From NCBI GenBank assembly GCA_039602395.1, contig JBCNJP010000007.1, positions 98,348,772 through 98,412,771 of the forward strand: a stretch of 64,000 nucleotides of DNA, written 5' to 3'. The notes beneath the pieces were generated by a model. The model was not told the DNA's origin, did not search any database, and was given only the letters and a program-made list of their open reading frames with translations. This document shows positions 1 through 12,042 of the stretch, piece after piece. Origin of the DNA: Deinandra increscens subsp. villosa (taxonomy: Eukaryota > Streptophyta > Magnoliopsida > Asterales > Asteraceae). Made by a program: the position numbers and the translations under genes. Within the stretch, counting starts at the first letter, position 1. Every line of letters starts with the position of its first letter.

Positions 1-65
1 ATAATTTTGTTCAGTAAAACGAAAATATGAAGAAAGAACAAAAGATGTTAGAAAAACGAGCATAC

Positions 66-1002
66 CTTCTGTCTCTTAAGTCTTTCATTTTCCTCTTCTA
101 AACGTGAAATCTTGTTCTCCAGTTCATGTGTGTAAGCCTATTCAACCAAAAAGGAATCACTTATAACATCTCCACAACACCTACTTGAAATCAAAACCGT
201 CTTTCGAAAAACAAACCTGTTTTCTCGCACGTGAGCGTGCAGCAGATTCTCTATTCTTTATCATCCTCTTTTGCCTCCTTTCCACAGTCTTCTCCATCAC
301 ATCACCTGACGCAACTCGTTTCCTTCCAGGCGTCTGTGTATCCGACAAATTATGCATCAAATGTGAAGGAGACATCGCCATTTGGGTCTCCGGGTAACCC
401 ATATCCATCATCGGGTTCGCCACAATACCCAAAGATTGTTGAACCTGAACCGGATGATGACCTGTCACGTACACATGTTGCGGCTGGATCGGCGGGACTT
501 GATACTGCATCCACTGCACTTGTTGACTGCTCACATTCTGTTCATCCGAACCCACGTTTTTCTTCCCGGATCCTCCCACAATCCCGGCTTTCACCAAGAA
601 ATCCTCCAAAGTCATCTCACCTAAAGTCCGTTGCCTCTCTCGATCATCTCTACTCTTACTACTACTGATATCATCATTCTTTTTCCGACCCTGTTGGATA
701 CCCTGCCACACCTCATCAACCGTCTTTTTCCGCAGATCCTGAGTGAGATTAAGACTCGATTCACGAGCCAACGAAGAAGCAGCAGACACAGGCTGATTAT
801 GGTGAGGGTACTCAACATTCATATTACTCTCAGCAGTCCAAACACTCTTCAAAAGCTCATCAAGATTCATACTACTCAAAGGTTTACCAAGATCCCCTAA
901 TTGGTGCTGAACCTCATCTAGAGTCAGATCATATAACGACCCCTGTCTTCCCAACCCACCGGATTTTGGCGGTTGGCGTTCAGCACCGCCGTTTGATCCC
1001 AT
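66..1002 (-). CDS. AREB3: Group A bZIP ABA-response transcription factor (AREB3/DPBF3 type), 5' part only
   Basis: Nuclear bZIP factor expected to bind ABRE (ACGT-core) promoters in ABA and seed signalling. Exon 1 is 1002-217 (262 codons) and exon 2 is 137-66; donor GTATG at 65 leads to exons beyond the left edge. The ATG at 1002 is used because the frame upstream offers only GTG. The three conserved N-terminal blocks are visible: RQGSLYDLTLDEVQ near residue 20 with an RxxS phosphosite at Ser22, KKTVDEVW, and TLGEMTLEDFLVKAG. The basic region ends exon 1 (N250-x7-R258), and exon 2 begins AYTHELENK with leucine-zipper heptads. Exon 1 ends on Gln262 in phase 0. The order of blocks and the RQKRMIKNRESAARSR basic region match Arabidopsis AREB3/DPBF3 from memory. 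Family call is secure; the exact orthologue is inferred. Confidence 0.93.
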
Positions 1003-1300
1003 TTTCACAGTCTAACTATTTACTAAAACAATCAAAATCTTGAACCAAAAACTGTTAAATTGATATGATAAAATTCATAAAAACCCCTTTCGTTAATATC
1101 GAGGAGAAAGGGGGCTGTTCAATCCATAAGAACCCTAAAACAGCATTCTAGATTGAAATTAGAGTTTCTTGATTTCACACATCGGATACAATCATCGGAA
1201 AATGAAGAACTCACCGGAGACGAAAAGTGAAAAAAAACCAGGGCAGATTTGGGTATTTGTTTCTTTTTTTCTTTCTTTCTTTCTTTCATGCAGTGAGTGA
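1003..1300 (-). other. 5' leader of the bZIP gene with probable leader intron
   Basis: On the minus strand a good donor (CTCCG|GTGAG) lies at 1215/1214, and a TTAG acceptor lies just before the ATG, suggesting an intron of about 200 bp in the 5' UTR. A (TTTC)n run at about 1262-1289 would lie in or just upstream of the leader. No transcript evidence is available. Confidence 0.4.
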
Positions 1301-2665
1301 GTCAGCAACTAAGAATCTCCAAGAACGTTAACCATTTGTGTGCAGCAAAATCAGAAAATTTGAACCCGTTTAAAAATTGGGTTAATCCAACAAAGACGAA
1401 ACATATGCGCACATTCTAGATTCTCGTACTCTCAAAGAAAGAAGAAGAAGAAGAAATGGTGGATTTAATGGTATTATAATAAAGGTGTGATTTTTATTTG
1501 TTTATGAGTAACCCCAGCTCGAATTGGGGTTTGGGGGGATAAATTTTGATGGCAGTTTGGTGGGAATCAGAATTTCCAAGTGGAAACCAAACATAAATAC
1601 ATACATACAGAAAGATTTATGTATTTGCTGACATGGGAAGTTGTTTGTTTGTTTATTGAAACATCGGAAAATCAGAAATTTTGCACGCTAAAAGATCCGA
1701 TCTGATTCTTGAAAACGGAAAACTGCCCCCCTTTCCTCTTTCACCTTCTTTCTATTTTCATTGTTTTCTTTGCCCTTTTGCTTTTATTCATTTTACAAAT
1801 ACAAATTCAACCAAGTGAGACATGATTCATGATACATGATATTTATGGAGGTTTAAATCTCATAAATTGAGTAATAGGTGGAATTTGATGGTGTGTTTGT
1901 TATTTAAAAAATAGTTACGGGTCTAGTCTAAAGTAATGGATGTTTAATAAGGTGTCACTCTTTTAGAGATTTAAGGTTCAAGTTTTATAGTGGACAAGTG
2001 GTGAGTGAATTTGTTGTTGGATAAAAAAAACATTTTTGGTGGTTTTACATTTGTAAGAGATTTTAATTATTTATAACCCAAAACACACAACATTGATTTC
2101 AATTGATAAGTAGCGGACAATTTCAGGTGCGGCTAATGTGACGAAGAGTGTGTTTGAGAGTGTAAAAGTGTGATTCTCAAGTGTTAGAACCACCTTGTCG
2201 AATCATTACCGGATTTAAAAGGAAGAATAAAAAATAAAAAACCATAGAGAACCGGCTCAAACGAACGTCGATTGAACTTGTTATTGCGACGTTGAAACCG
2301 CCTAGTCGAATCATTATTGGGTTTTAAAAGCTAGAGCTAAACTATATAGCTAAACATTGACAAATTCACGATCTTTTTTTCACTAGGGGCAAAAAAATAA
2401 CCATTAAAAGCAGATCAAATAATGATAATTTATTTAGCCAAGACTTTTAGAATTAAGTGTACCTAAAACCCTAAATTTAGTGCTTCCAAACAATCTATGT
2501 AAAACAACCCAACATAAAGTCTAAAAAAAATTATAAATACATTTCGTAAATTAATTTTAAAAAACATTTACAACTTTCTTGATTCTTATATGCTAGATCC
2601 TTCGATACTAATAAGTGAAAAAAAAATTGAGTATAATTTAATAACTATACAAGTCAGTGTGTTAA
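1301..2665. other. Intergenic, AT-rich, no gene seen
   Basis: Promoter side of the bZIP gene. It contains a TGAGTCA core at about 1299, and otherwise AT-rich DNA with many stops on both strands. I see no conserved coding stretch or clear transposon end. Confidence 0.4.
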
Positions 2666-2909
2666 GTGTATGTATAATCATAAAGCCCCTACATGTGACG
2701 TTAATCGTTATGTGAAGGTCGTCAGTCAGTAAGGGGTTTTATGGGCCAATAAGATAAATGGATAAAAAAGTGACCAATCACAATCCCCCAAACCAGATGC
2801 TATGTATTTCACATGGTAACCGGATTTTACCCTCATAACGTCCCAGTGGGCAGTGCTTGGGCGTTATAAGGAGCTCTATGTATGGGTATAACATCCACTA
2901 CGTATATCC
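2666..2909. mobile_element. Harbinger-type MITE
   Basis: A 244 bp stretch flanked by TAA on both sides (2663-2665, 2910-2912). Its right end, read inward, is GGATATACGTAGTGG, matching the GTAGTGG core of the better preserved element at 28872-29858. Interior GC-rich words (GGGCGTTATAAGG, AAAGCCCC) also recur there. The left end is only loosely similar, so the call is moderate. Confidence 0.5.
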
Positions 2910-4665
2910 TAACTAATAATTAACTTAAAAAACAAAAGAAACCTAAATAAATTAACATAACATAACGAGAACAAAAATAAAGATTGTTAAGTTTTAAAAA
3001 TATCAGGAATGAACATACTTTTTATGTGTTTATAAGAATATGTAACTTAACACAACTTTATGACAGTAATTGTGGAAGCTCTCACTAGACAGTAACAATT
3101 ATGTATATATTATATTACTCGATCATTTTGTTTTACTTACATTACTTTTGCATTACAGTTGTAAAGATAATCAGACATGTCTAGTTGTTATAGATTGATG
3201 TATATTAAACTAAATAAATTACATTTTAAACTAAATATTGTCAAAGAGAAAGAAAAATAAATGAATAATAAAATAATATTATTTAGTTGAATAAAGATAC
3301 ACATGTAAATAGGATCTGAATACTTTTTAAATTTAAAGAATAAAAATTTAGTTAAATTTTAGAGATTGAAATTTGTTGTGAATATTATGTTTTACATGAT
3401 AGGTTACATGATATATACATTGAGTCTAGCCATACAGTTTATTAATTTAAAATGTAATAAACATTTTTCTTAAAAGTGTAGTGTGAATTATCTCATTTCA
3501 ACTATATTATCTAATCAACTTTCAAGGCTATAGAAAATTAGTTAAATGTTAAAAAATATATATGTAGTACTCGGGTACCTTATCATGCCAGCATGCAACA
3601 TTTTTATATTGTAATTTGGTTAGTGATGTGTGTTTGCTTAAATTATAATCTATGTTTATTAGATAAATTAATTTAATTCCGTCATTAGGCCAAACAAATG
3701 ATGCTAAACCCACCTTCCCAAACATAATAATTCCACAACCCCACGAAACATGGATGATCGAAAACGATTGTATTTGCATTTATATCTTAATCGGCTAACA
3801 TGGTCTCCAACACAGTACATCGTCCATAGCCAACCTGTATTGCTCGTGACGACTTGTGTTGTTTTTGCTGTTTTTGAGTTTTTGTTCTCTCACACACATT
3901 TAATTTAATAGGGATGCATGTGAAATGATGTGTTGGGGTCAAAAAGCCGCGTATAAGAATGACGGATAGAAGTGTTGACGAGTGACTAAGATTGTATGTG
4001 AGAAGGGTGTCCCTTAACGTTGAAGACACTTGATACACACACTCTTTAAACATACTATTAAATCAAAATATTTTGATCATCCTCTAGCCTACTATTCTAT
4101 TTTTCGGATTTCACGTTTTAGATAGTTTTTCGGACATCTAGACACCTTTTTTCACCATTAGTCTTTCACGATTAATAATTAATGGTTTACAATCAACAAC
4201 CATGATCGATAGTTACTACAACAGACATGGAGTTTATAAACCAAAGGACTCTCAACCACAATCACAATTAGATTATTCGAATTTTAAAATCTTAAAACCA
4301 ATTCAAGTTTGAATAAAACTCAAACAACCCGATTTGAATAAGCTTATTTGAATTCAGAATAATGAGGATTTTTTTTCAAAATCTATATGTTGGTAAGTGG
4401 TAACTTCAGTAGCCAGTTAGCCAGAAGGTGGCTTGACCTCCGTTTACTATTCTTGAGTTGTTGATAACTGCAGTAGCTGTAGTGCACAAAATCTAGGAGC
4501 TCACAAGCTTATAATCAAATTATAAGTCCCAACTCGTTTCATAAATTTTACAAACGACATCACAAACTATCCAGATGTTATATTTTATCACACGAGTTTA
4601 TGCAACTTAAAACGCGTTTATAAAAGCAACAAACTTAACATACAAGGCAACTAGAACACACGCTT
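2910..4665. other. Intergenic, no gene seen; includes 3' flank of the LRR1-type gene
   Basis: AT-rich sequence without a conserved reading frame. Bases from about 4400 to 4665 are the probable 3' UTR and terminator side of the minus-strand LRR gene. Short open frames at 3549-3779 and 3787-4053 show no family resemblance. Confidence 0.4.
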
Positions 4666-7600
4666 TTACGAGCAGTTTGTATCATAACTTGCAAGTCCCA
4701 GCAACTCAGGCCCTTCCAAGCGAGGATTATTCTCAAAGCTGCAAAACACAATAATAAACGAATAAATAACGAACAGTAAAAACTGTAAATTGTTGTCAAC
4801 ACTGGGAAGGCCTTACTTGCTGAGAGGGATATGTTCAAACGGGCCAGTTGTAGGAATCGTTCCACAGAGGTTGTTGTTTGATACATCCCTGCACAAAACA
4901 TGCAAACACTTTTTTAATATTGCTTTATCCCGTGTTGTAAAATATAAGAATAAACTTCGTTTTTGGTCCTTGACGTGTGCTCCTTTTATCCATTTTAGCC
5001 CAAAGTTTTCAAAAATCTGATTTTGGTGCCTCACATTTCACTTTTGTATCAATTTTGGTCAAACTCTAAAATCCGTTTAAAATAACCGTTAGTTAACCCC
5101 ACCTGAGGGGTATTTTAGTCATTTACCTAAAGAATCTTCATTTTATTTTGGACTAAAATACCCCTCGGGTGAGGTTAATTTTGGTCAAAATCTAAAATCC
5201 GTTTAAAATAACTGTTAGTTAACCCCACCTGAGGGGTAATTTAGTCATTTACCTAAAGAATCTTCATTTTATTTTGGACTAAAATATCCCTCAGGTGGGG
5301 TTAACTAACGGTTATTCTAAACGGATTCTAAATTTTGACCAAAATTGATACAAAAATGAAATGTGAGGCACCATAATCAGATTTTTGAAAACTTTGGACT
5401 AAAACGGATACAAGAAGGAAACGTAATGTCAAGAACCAAAAACGAAGTTTACTCAAAATATAATAAACCGATAAAGAATGAATACATACATCACTTTCAA
5501 GCTTGAAACGCCAATAAGTTCCCTCGGGATTCTTCCAGTTAAATTATTATCATTAAGACGCCTGCAGATTATGAAAGAGAAATTACTAACTTCATTTAAC
5601 AGTAAAGTTATCGATATATCGTTGTAAAATGAAAGAGAAATTACTAACTCACAGGAACACTATAGATTTCAATTTCCCAAGTGTAGGTGGAATATTGCCA
5701 GAGATATTGTTGTTGTAAAGATCCAAACTTATGAGGTTCTTCAAGTTACCAATCTCTGTAGGAATTGGACCTTGAATGTTGTTCTTGTACAGCTCCCTGC
5801 ATTGGTTAAAATACATAGAAGATCATGGCTGTTAATCGTAGTTGATCAGAGATTAAATTAACTAATTGTTTAAATGGACAAAAGCTATAATAAAAATAAC
5901 TCACAGATACTGTAGGTATTTGAGTTTTCCTAGTTCAGGCACAAGATGACCAGATAATTTTGAATTTCCAAGATCCCTGTAAAAGAGTAATAATTAATAA
6001 TAATAATAAGTAGGTTTTATATTTTGATTCGGTTAACATATATGAGATTATACATATTAAAGGGTATACTTTTACGATAGAAGAATCTCCATAGGATTAG
6101 AGGATTCTTCAAATTGTATCACTTTTACAATGATTTTTAATTCCATGACAAGGCGTTACCATGATGAATGGCTTTGTACTATTAGTATTATGCAAGGGTT
6201 TGATTTAAGTTTTTGTGGAAGGCTTTGCGGATATGTTATGCGACAACATAGGGATTGAAAATTCATCTCATTCTAACATGCAAAACTTCACGAGATCTTT
6301 GATGTTTATGAAAGTGTAAGTATAGAGCTAAGAGATAAACAATATAATTTCATATATCCATGATCTTCTCACATCTGCACATACGATTTCACCTATCATC
6401 ACCATCATAAGGAAGTTCATCATCTCATAGTCATAGATAATAATCATTTCAACTTACTTAATCATTTTCAAGATAATAATAGCTTTAAGTAAAGTCAGAA
6501 CCACAATACTAATCTTCTCTAAGCTATTCCATAGATGTTATCATGCCTTCACTAACATGAACCGATGATAGTATGTAATACCACGTTATGTAACTAACAA
6601 ACAAGGATATAAGATAAAGAAAGTGCTACTTCTACACCTATTTGAGTTAACATAAGAAAGAACTTAACTTACCAACAACAATCTTAACCTATCTCGAGAT
6701 ACCTTGATTGTTGATATTTCATAAGCATAATAACAACATAGCCATGGACACACTACACGTGCATGGACAAACACATGGTGTGGAGGTAGACTTATAATGC
6801 TAAAACAAACAAAAATGAAGCCGGTACTTAGATATTATAAAATGAACACTAAATTAAGGATCCAAATACTATACAACAAATAAGGTCTAAATACTATGAT
6901 TCACAATATGCATCTAAACAGAACGAGAAGCGATAGCACTCGCTTGATAACCAAGATAGACATACCAGATTTTACAATTTTACTTCTAACTTCTTATTCC
7001 TAACTTCACTTTTAAACTTGTTGCCATGTTTCTTAGCTCTAAAAGTACATCAAAACCATTAGGCCTACATAGAAGGAGCTCAAGGAAGTCAAAATCTTGC
7101 TAAACTGACAAACATCAACATCTTAATTGCACACCCTCAGCAACAATAAATCATAAAAACAACAAAAATCAGTAGCAAACACACCCTCTTTCAAGAAAAG
7201 AAGAAAGCCCACACTTAATTTCTAATCCCTATGATTTCATTGATTGCCATGCTCAAAACTAATTAGCGACTTTCCGTTAACCAAGATCATATTTTTATGC
7301 AATTGAAGCCAAAACAACAACCAGTAGCAAACACACCCTCTTTCAAAAAAAAGAAAAAAAAAACCACACTTAATTCCAAATTCCTATGATTTCATTGATT
7401 TCCATGTATACAACTAATTAGCGACTTCCCTTTAACCAAGATCATATTTTTATGCAATTGAAGCTAAAACAACAACCAGTAGCAAATACACCCTCTTTCA
7501 AGAAAAGTCATTCAAGATAAGCAAAAAAAAAAAAAACCCCACAATTAATTTCTAATTCCTATGATTTCATTGATTGCCATGTTCAAAAGCTAATTAGCGA

Positions 7601-7926
7601 CTTCCCGTTGACCAAGATCATATCTTTATGCAATTGAACCCCAAAATTTAGGTTAAAAACGTCCCGAAAAACAGTGGGGGTGCGATTTGGGGGTTTAGAA
7701 TAACTTACACGCGAGTAACGCGGTTGTCTTGATTGCAGGTGATGTGAAACCAGGTGCAGGGGTTAACAAGATTGGGATCCCAGCTCTGAAGAACTTTATC
7801 TGGATCGCTCAAGCTCCGGCGAAGAGCGTAGAGCGCGTCTCCTTCGGAGTTTCCACTGACCGGCGACGTGAAGACTACTGCTAGTACGACAACGAGGAGC
7901 AGAGCACCTGAGCCGCCCCGCGCCAT
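4666..7926 (-). CDS. LRR1: Small secreted leucine-rich repeat protein, LRR1 type
   Basis: Complete six-exon gene, 651 bp coding, 216 aa. Exons: 7926-7709, 5976-5905, 5796-5653, 5561-5490, 4888-4817, 4738-4666. The internal exons are 72 bp or twice 72 bp, one LRR each, as in SERK/LRR genes. Order: signal peptide (about residues 1-25), N-terminal cap with WDPNLVNPCTWFHITC, five LRRs, then the family tail NNPRLEGPELLGLASYDTNC and stop. There is no transmembrane or kinase part, so this is not a SERK receptor. Pepper and rice LRR1 proteins act at the cell surface or endosome and bind HIR proteins in defence; that role is by homology. The ATG at 7926 is chosen because upstream in-frame codons are not ATG. 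Introns 1 (1.7 kb) and 4 carry repeats. Confidence 0.95.
4948..5454. mobile_element. Foldback MULE with 9 bp TSD in LRR1 intron 4
   Basis: A 507 bp non-autonomous element flanked by AAAATATAA on both sides (4939-4947, 5455-5463). The two arms are inverted copies of nearly the whole element, starting GARTAAACTTCGTTTTTGG. The core has a further partly repeated block around ACCCCACCTGAGGGGT. The 9 bp duplication and long inverted arms place it with Mutator-like elements. It lies within the intron and does not touch splice sites. Confidence 0.85.
7168..7640. repeat. Three degenerate tandem copies (155-175 bp) in LRR1 intron 1
   Basis: The word ATGATTTCATTGATT recurs at 7231, 7386 and 7561, each followed by CTAATTAGCGACTT and AACCAAGATCATAT-like blocks and separated by A-rich spacers. 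It lies just inside the donor side of the first intron. No coding content. Confidence 0.85.
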
Positions 7927-8159
7927 GATGTGAGGTGATGGGGTGGCTATGATCAAGTGACCGGGAAAAGAGGGAGGGAGGGAGGGTGTGGTTGATTGAT
8001 TTGATGAATCTGGGTGGGTGCGATGGGTCGAATGGGATTGAACTCGGTTTGACCTCCCAGCAAATGCAAATGAAACACGTAGGCGAGGTTTTCTTCGAAT
8101 ATATTTGTTTAAAAAAAACGAATAAGGGTTAACTTTTTTTTTTTAAAGCAAAAAGAGCA

Positions 8160-9890
8160 TTTAGAGCACTCACGCAGATCCATGCATTATTAAAATTTGT
8201 AAGGGTGGGTGGTATGGGGGATAAATTTTTTAGGATGAGTAAAATAGGATAAGTTTATTGGCCAATAGGAGAGTGACACAGGAGAGAGAAAAAAGTATAT
8301 GTCTTTTGTGTTTTTTAAATGGTATGGGTGGGATAAGTTGGATAGTTTTTTTTTTATTTATTTTTTTTATTTTAATTTTTATATATTATATTTAAAGAAA
8401 AACATTATATTTCATAAAACATAAAACTAAAGCATTTGAGGACCCATCCTTCGACGATTCACCCGACTTCGTTCTAGATTTTCGTTGTGGAAGTGGAGGC
8501 GTTGAGTCCTCGTTTAAGTCGGGCAACCGACTTGGCAATTGGGTAGAGTCGACTTCGTTTGACGTTGTGTACTCACCCGAGACCGAGGTCTTTGTCCTCT
8601 TGGGCTCACTAACCCCACCAACCTTCCTCCTCGGAGCCTTCCACTTTGGGTGATCTTTTACAACTTCCCAAGCCGAAACATGAGTAAAACCTTTCTTTTC
8701 ATATATCTTTTCGTACTCGGTATTAGCCAACTTCCAAACATCAAGATCCCCCGCACCACTAGCCCTTGCATGTTCCTAAAAATTATATAAAAGAAACAAG
8801 TTAAAAATAATATAAATTTAAAAAAAATTAACTATTAAAAATAAAAACTTACAAATTGAGCAATGAGACCTCCAAAGTTCATCAACTTCTTGTTCAAATT
8901 CTTCCATTTTGTGGCAATTTGATGAACGTTTCCATTTGTTTCGCGACCAATTAAACCGTTAAAATGGTCCACAACTCTTTGCCAAAAAGATGAAAACCTT
9001 TGTTGGTCACCTACTTTTTTGTCTTCGATGACGTGAATGTAAGCTTGTGCCAAATACTTATCTTCGTCGGTAGTCCATGGAGTTCGATCCGCCTTTGTTG
9101 TCGACTTCTTCTTGTTTTTTCTAGCTTGCGTCCGACGAGCCGGTGGTTCTTCCTCCATCTCTTCTTCTTCTTCTTCCTCTTCTACTTCTTCTTCAATCTC
9201 AACATGTTGTTCCTCTTATACTTCTTCTTCATCTACTTCAATCTCCTCGTCCATCTCTTCGCTATCACTAGCTTCGTCTACAAGACGACGGGGTTCTCGG
9301 AATTGAGTATTTTGATATGATTGTTGGGCCGATGAAGCGTATTGTTGGAAGTAGTCGGGATGTCCGAATCGTAGTAGATCATTAAAAGATTGTTGTTGTG
9401 GTGGTTGTGGTGGGTAATAAACGGGTTGGGGTTGAGAAATTATAGGTGGAGAAGGTACGTAGAAAGGTTGTTGGTTTCGGTTTGTCGAACTTTGTCCGGT
9501 ATTCGACCGGACTTTGGGTCGAAATTTCTTCGGGGCGGATGTGGAGGCATTCTTTTTCCTAGGATCCATTGTTGGAGAGAAAAGTAGAAGAAGAGAATGA
9601 AATGTGGTGTAAAAATTTTAAAGTTTTGAGAGGTTTATATAGGAGAAAAAGTTGTAAAAAAAATAAAAAATAAAAAATTGAATGCTACTAGCCGTTGGCT
9701 AGTAGCCAACGTTCGAAATCACCCCAACGGTCCTCGGCAAAGGTCGGCAACTACATGCCGTTTTTTTTTTTTTTGCCGAAAAATGGTTGCCGAACATGGG
9801 GGTATGGTTGCCAAACCATTGCCGAAAAATCCTCCTTGCCGAAAGATGGTTGCCGATTTTTTTTGTCACCCATACCGCCCACGCTAAATG
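8160..9890 (-). mobile_element. PIF/Harbinger element carrying only ORF1 (no transposase)
   Basis: The segment contains a SANT/Myb-like ORF1 gene. Its edges carry inverted similarity: GCATTTAG...GGTATGGG at the left (8157-8220) and its complement CCCATACCGCCCACGCTAAATGC at the right (about 9868-9891). The exact termini and TSD cannot be fixed. No DDE transposase is present, so it is non-autonomous. Confidence 0.6.
8392..9569 (-). pseudogene. Harbinger ORF1 (SANT/Myb-like, NAM-associated type), one in-frame stop and short C-terminus
   Basis: Exon 1 is 9569-8853 and exon 2 is 8775-8392, in frame across a GTAAGT...TTTAG intron. The N-terminus MDPRKKN and the Pro/Gln-rich region lead to an acidic run, where a TAA at 9218-9216 interrupts an otherwise continuous frame (…DEEEV stop EEQHVEIEEE…). 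After that come PWTTDEDKYLAQAY, FWQRVVDHFN and KWKNLNKKLMNF, a trihelix/SANT fold, and then DLDVWKLANTEYEKIYEKKGF. The C-terminal domain usual in these proteins is missing. In Harbinger elements ORF1 helps the transposase bind DNA. Plant annotation pipelines often mislabel this family as glutathione S-transferase T3-like. Confidence 0.82.
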
Positions 9891-9901
9891 CCTTTGATTT
9901 A

Positions 9902-10506
9902 GGGTGTTGCTCTAGACACCCTTTAAAATTTTCTAGACACCCTCCTTATACGGTCTGTATAGTGTAATTCAAGTTGTATAATAAAGTAAATGCATTAAAC
10001 GTTAACCTATACAATACGTACAGTACAATAAGGGTTGTATTGGGCCGATGTTTCGAGAAAAATTATCGAGGGGAATGTTTTGTTTGTTGAGAGGAATATT
10101 TTGGGGATATGTGTCAGCATACGTGTCTGCAGACGCTATACGGCTTGTATAGCGCCATACCAGTTGTATTACAATTAGTCTCACGTCTTGTGTTTTTTTA
10201 ATTTTTATTATAAAACAAACGTCAAGAACTATACTTTTAATTATGTTTCCCCTAAACAACTCATTTAAAGCTATACAGTACAAGAAAAACTATACGTCCC
10301 GTTTCATAAATACACCATATAGTGTTAAACGTCTCGTATGGTTCTGAGTAAAACGACCCGTATAGACCTAAACAACCTGTATACGTTGCCTTGTATTACA
10401 AAACTTAACCCGTAAGAACCTATACAACCTGTATAGAGGCCTTGTCCATTTTACATTTCAAGTGTATTCGGGCGTATACATACAAATAAATCCATATACA
10501 TGTTTT

Positions 10507-10558
<52 letters not shown>

Positions 10559-11432
10559 AATTTATATAAAAAAATATTATACATGCATATATACATACGT
10601 ATACTCATTTAGATACAATATAGAAAACTCTGTTAAAGCTTTGTATTAGATACTGATATGTGATTATTATCTACTTATATAGATACAATCTAAAAAAAAC
10701 TACGTTAAAATTTTGTATTAGCTAGTGATAACCGTATTAGCTTGGTGCTACATATGATCCTTGATACAAATTATGAATTCTTATCATTTCTAAACCGTCT
10801 TGGCGTTTTAACCGTTTTTATGCGTATACTTATCCATACATGCATACACATGTTTCCATACATACAAACACAAATTTAGATGCATATACATGTTTAAATA
10901 CATAAATCAATGTCGTTATTTAGTATTTTGCGTTTTTGTTTTTTTATTTTACCTAAATGGGTTGTATAGACAACCTATACATAAATCCAATACATGGTCC
11001 GGAGTTCCACTTGTACATTATTCCCACGCGTCGTATGCAATCCTCACGAGAAAGGTTCGGGGTTCCTAGGAAAATCTATACGACATGGATGACACAAAAC
11101 AAGTTGTATCGATCAACTATGAAGGACAAACTCCAATCATATGAAATCAGTAAAATAAAACGACTTGTATTGCGGCATACAGGTCGTATACGATCTTCAA
11201 TCATTTGTATTCCAATCATTCGTATCATTGTAATCCAATCATTTATAATCCTTTGTAGTTAGTGGTACGAGGTAAAGCAAAACGAGTCGTATTGCTTAAT
11301 TTATACAGGTCGTTTAGGGTTTTTTCTATGCTATAATTAATGCTAGGCGTGTGCAATACGACTTCTATCGCACTATACAGGTCATATATGGCGGTGTCCA
11401 GAAAATTTTTCCCGGTGTCTAGAGAAAAGGGC
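9902..11432. mobile_element. TIR element with 8 bp TSD and many CCTGTATA-like motifs
   Basis: A 1531 bp segment flanked by TTGATTTA (9894-9901 and 11433-11440). The ends share an inverted CTCTAGACACC...AAAATTTTCTRGACACC...TGTATAGTG block of about 55 bp. The interior has no coding frame but repeats short words such as ACAACCTGTATAG, CGACTTGTATTG and their complements in both orientations. An 8 bp TSD suggests hAT; the ends are not canonical, so the superfamily is unsettled. A (CA)n(TA)n tract lies at 10511-10557. Confidence 0.65.
10511..10557. repeat. (CA)n(TA)n microsatellite
   Basis: An uninterrupted run of CA dinucleotides passing into TA dinucleotides inside the 9902-11432 element. Confidence 0.95.
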
Positions 11433-11450
11433 TTGATTTAAGGTTAAAGC

Positions 11451-11734
11451 CTTTAGGGGTAGCGTTAAAAAAAATATTTGTCGGGACTAACAGGTATTCG
11501 GGGCACGCCCCTGAAATTTTTTTTAGGTAATTAACGGGCTTTTGATCATATTTTCAAGTCAGATTTAAATAAAAATCATAAAATTTCTTCGAAGGGTAGC
11601 GTAAAATATTTTCAGGGGTAGGGGAAAATTCGTTTCAGGGGTAGCGAAATACCGAAAACCAAAAAAATTGCACATGCAGTAAAAGTTCAGGGGTAGCGGG
11701 CGCTACCCCTGCCACCTAAGTAGCTTCGCCCCTG
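11451..11734. mobile_element. hAT-like MITE, degraded left end
   Basis: The right end reads inward CAGGGGCGAAGCTAC, like the ends of the hAT MITE at 45984-46190. Flanking octamers are GTTAAAGC and GTTAAAGG (11443-11450, 11735-11742), an 8 bp TSD with one mismatch. The interior has several GGGGTAGCG words in both orientations. The left terminus has lost its CAGGG. Confidence 0.5.
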
Positions 11735-11907
11735 GTTAAAGGTGATCATCGGTGTGGAATTTCAAAGCTTAAAAGTGTGTCACGTAAAATATCACGCAAG
11801 CAGTGGTGTAAAAGTAAAAAAAGTAATATAGTGAATAGTGATAATGTAAATAAAAAGGTGAATGAAGTATAATTGTTTAAATGGCTGGAAAGAAAAAAAA
11901 AAATATA

Positions 11908-12042
11908 GGAATGCATCAACGCCCGTTGTTAGGCTCACAGAGGGCTAAAAACACCCCCTTCCCCCCACCCAAACGCCTAGGGGCGGTGTAGCAAGGGCGT
12001 TTTGCCCATTCACGCCCCTATAACGGGCCACTACGCATGTCC
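11908..12042. mobile_element. Short Harbinger-type MITE
   Basis: The ends GGAATGCATCAACGCCCGTT and (complement) GGACATGCGTAGTGGCCCGTT are alike, and the GTAGTGG core matches the Harbinger ends elsewhere in the window. The flanking trinucleotides ATA/TAA match only partly. Confidence 0.5.

Noticed and set aside
185..900. Plus-strand open frames within the bZIP exon
   Set aside because: They are antisense shadows of the minus-strand exon, which has clear family motifs.
3549..4053. Minus-strand frames of 76 and 88 aa
   Set aside because: No family resemblance, splice context or codon bias; chance frames in AT-rich DNA.
7924..7956. Longer N-terminus for the LRR1 protein starting at 7956
   Set aside because: That codon is TTG; the ATG at 7926 gives a normal signal peptide.
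10420..10608. 62 aa frame
   Set aside because: Translates the CA/TA microsatellite.
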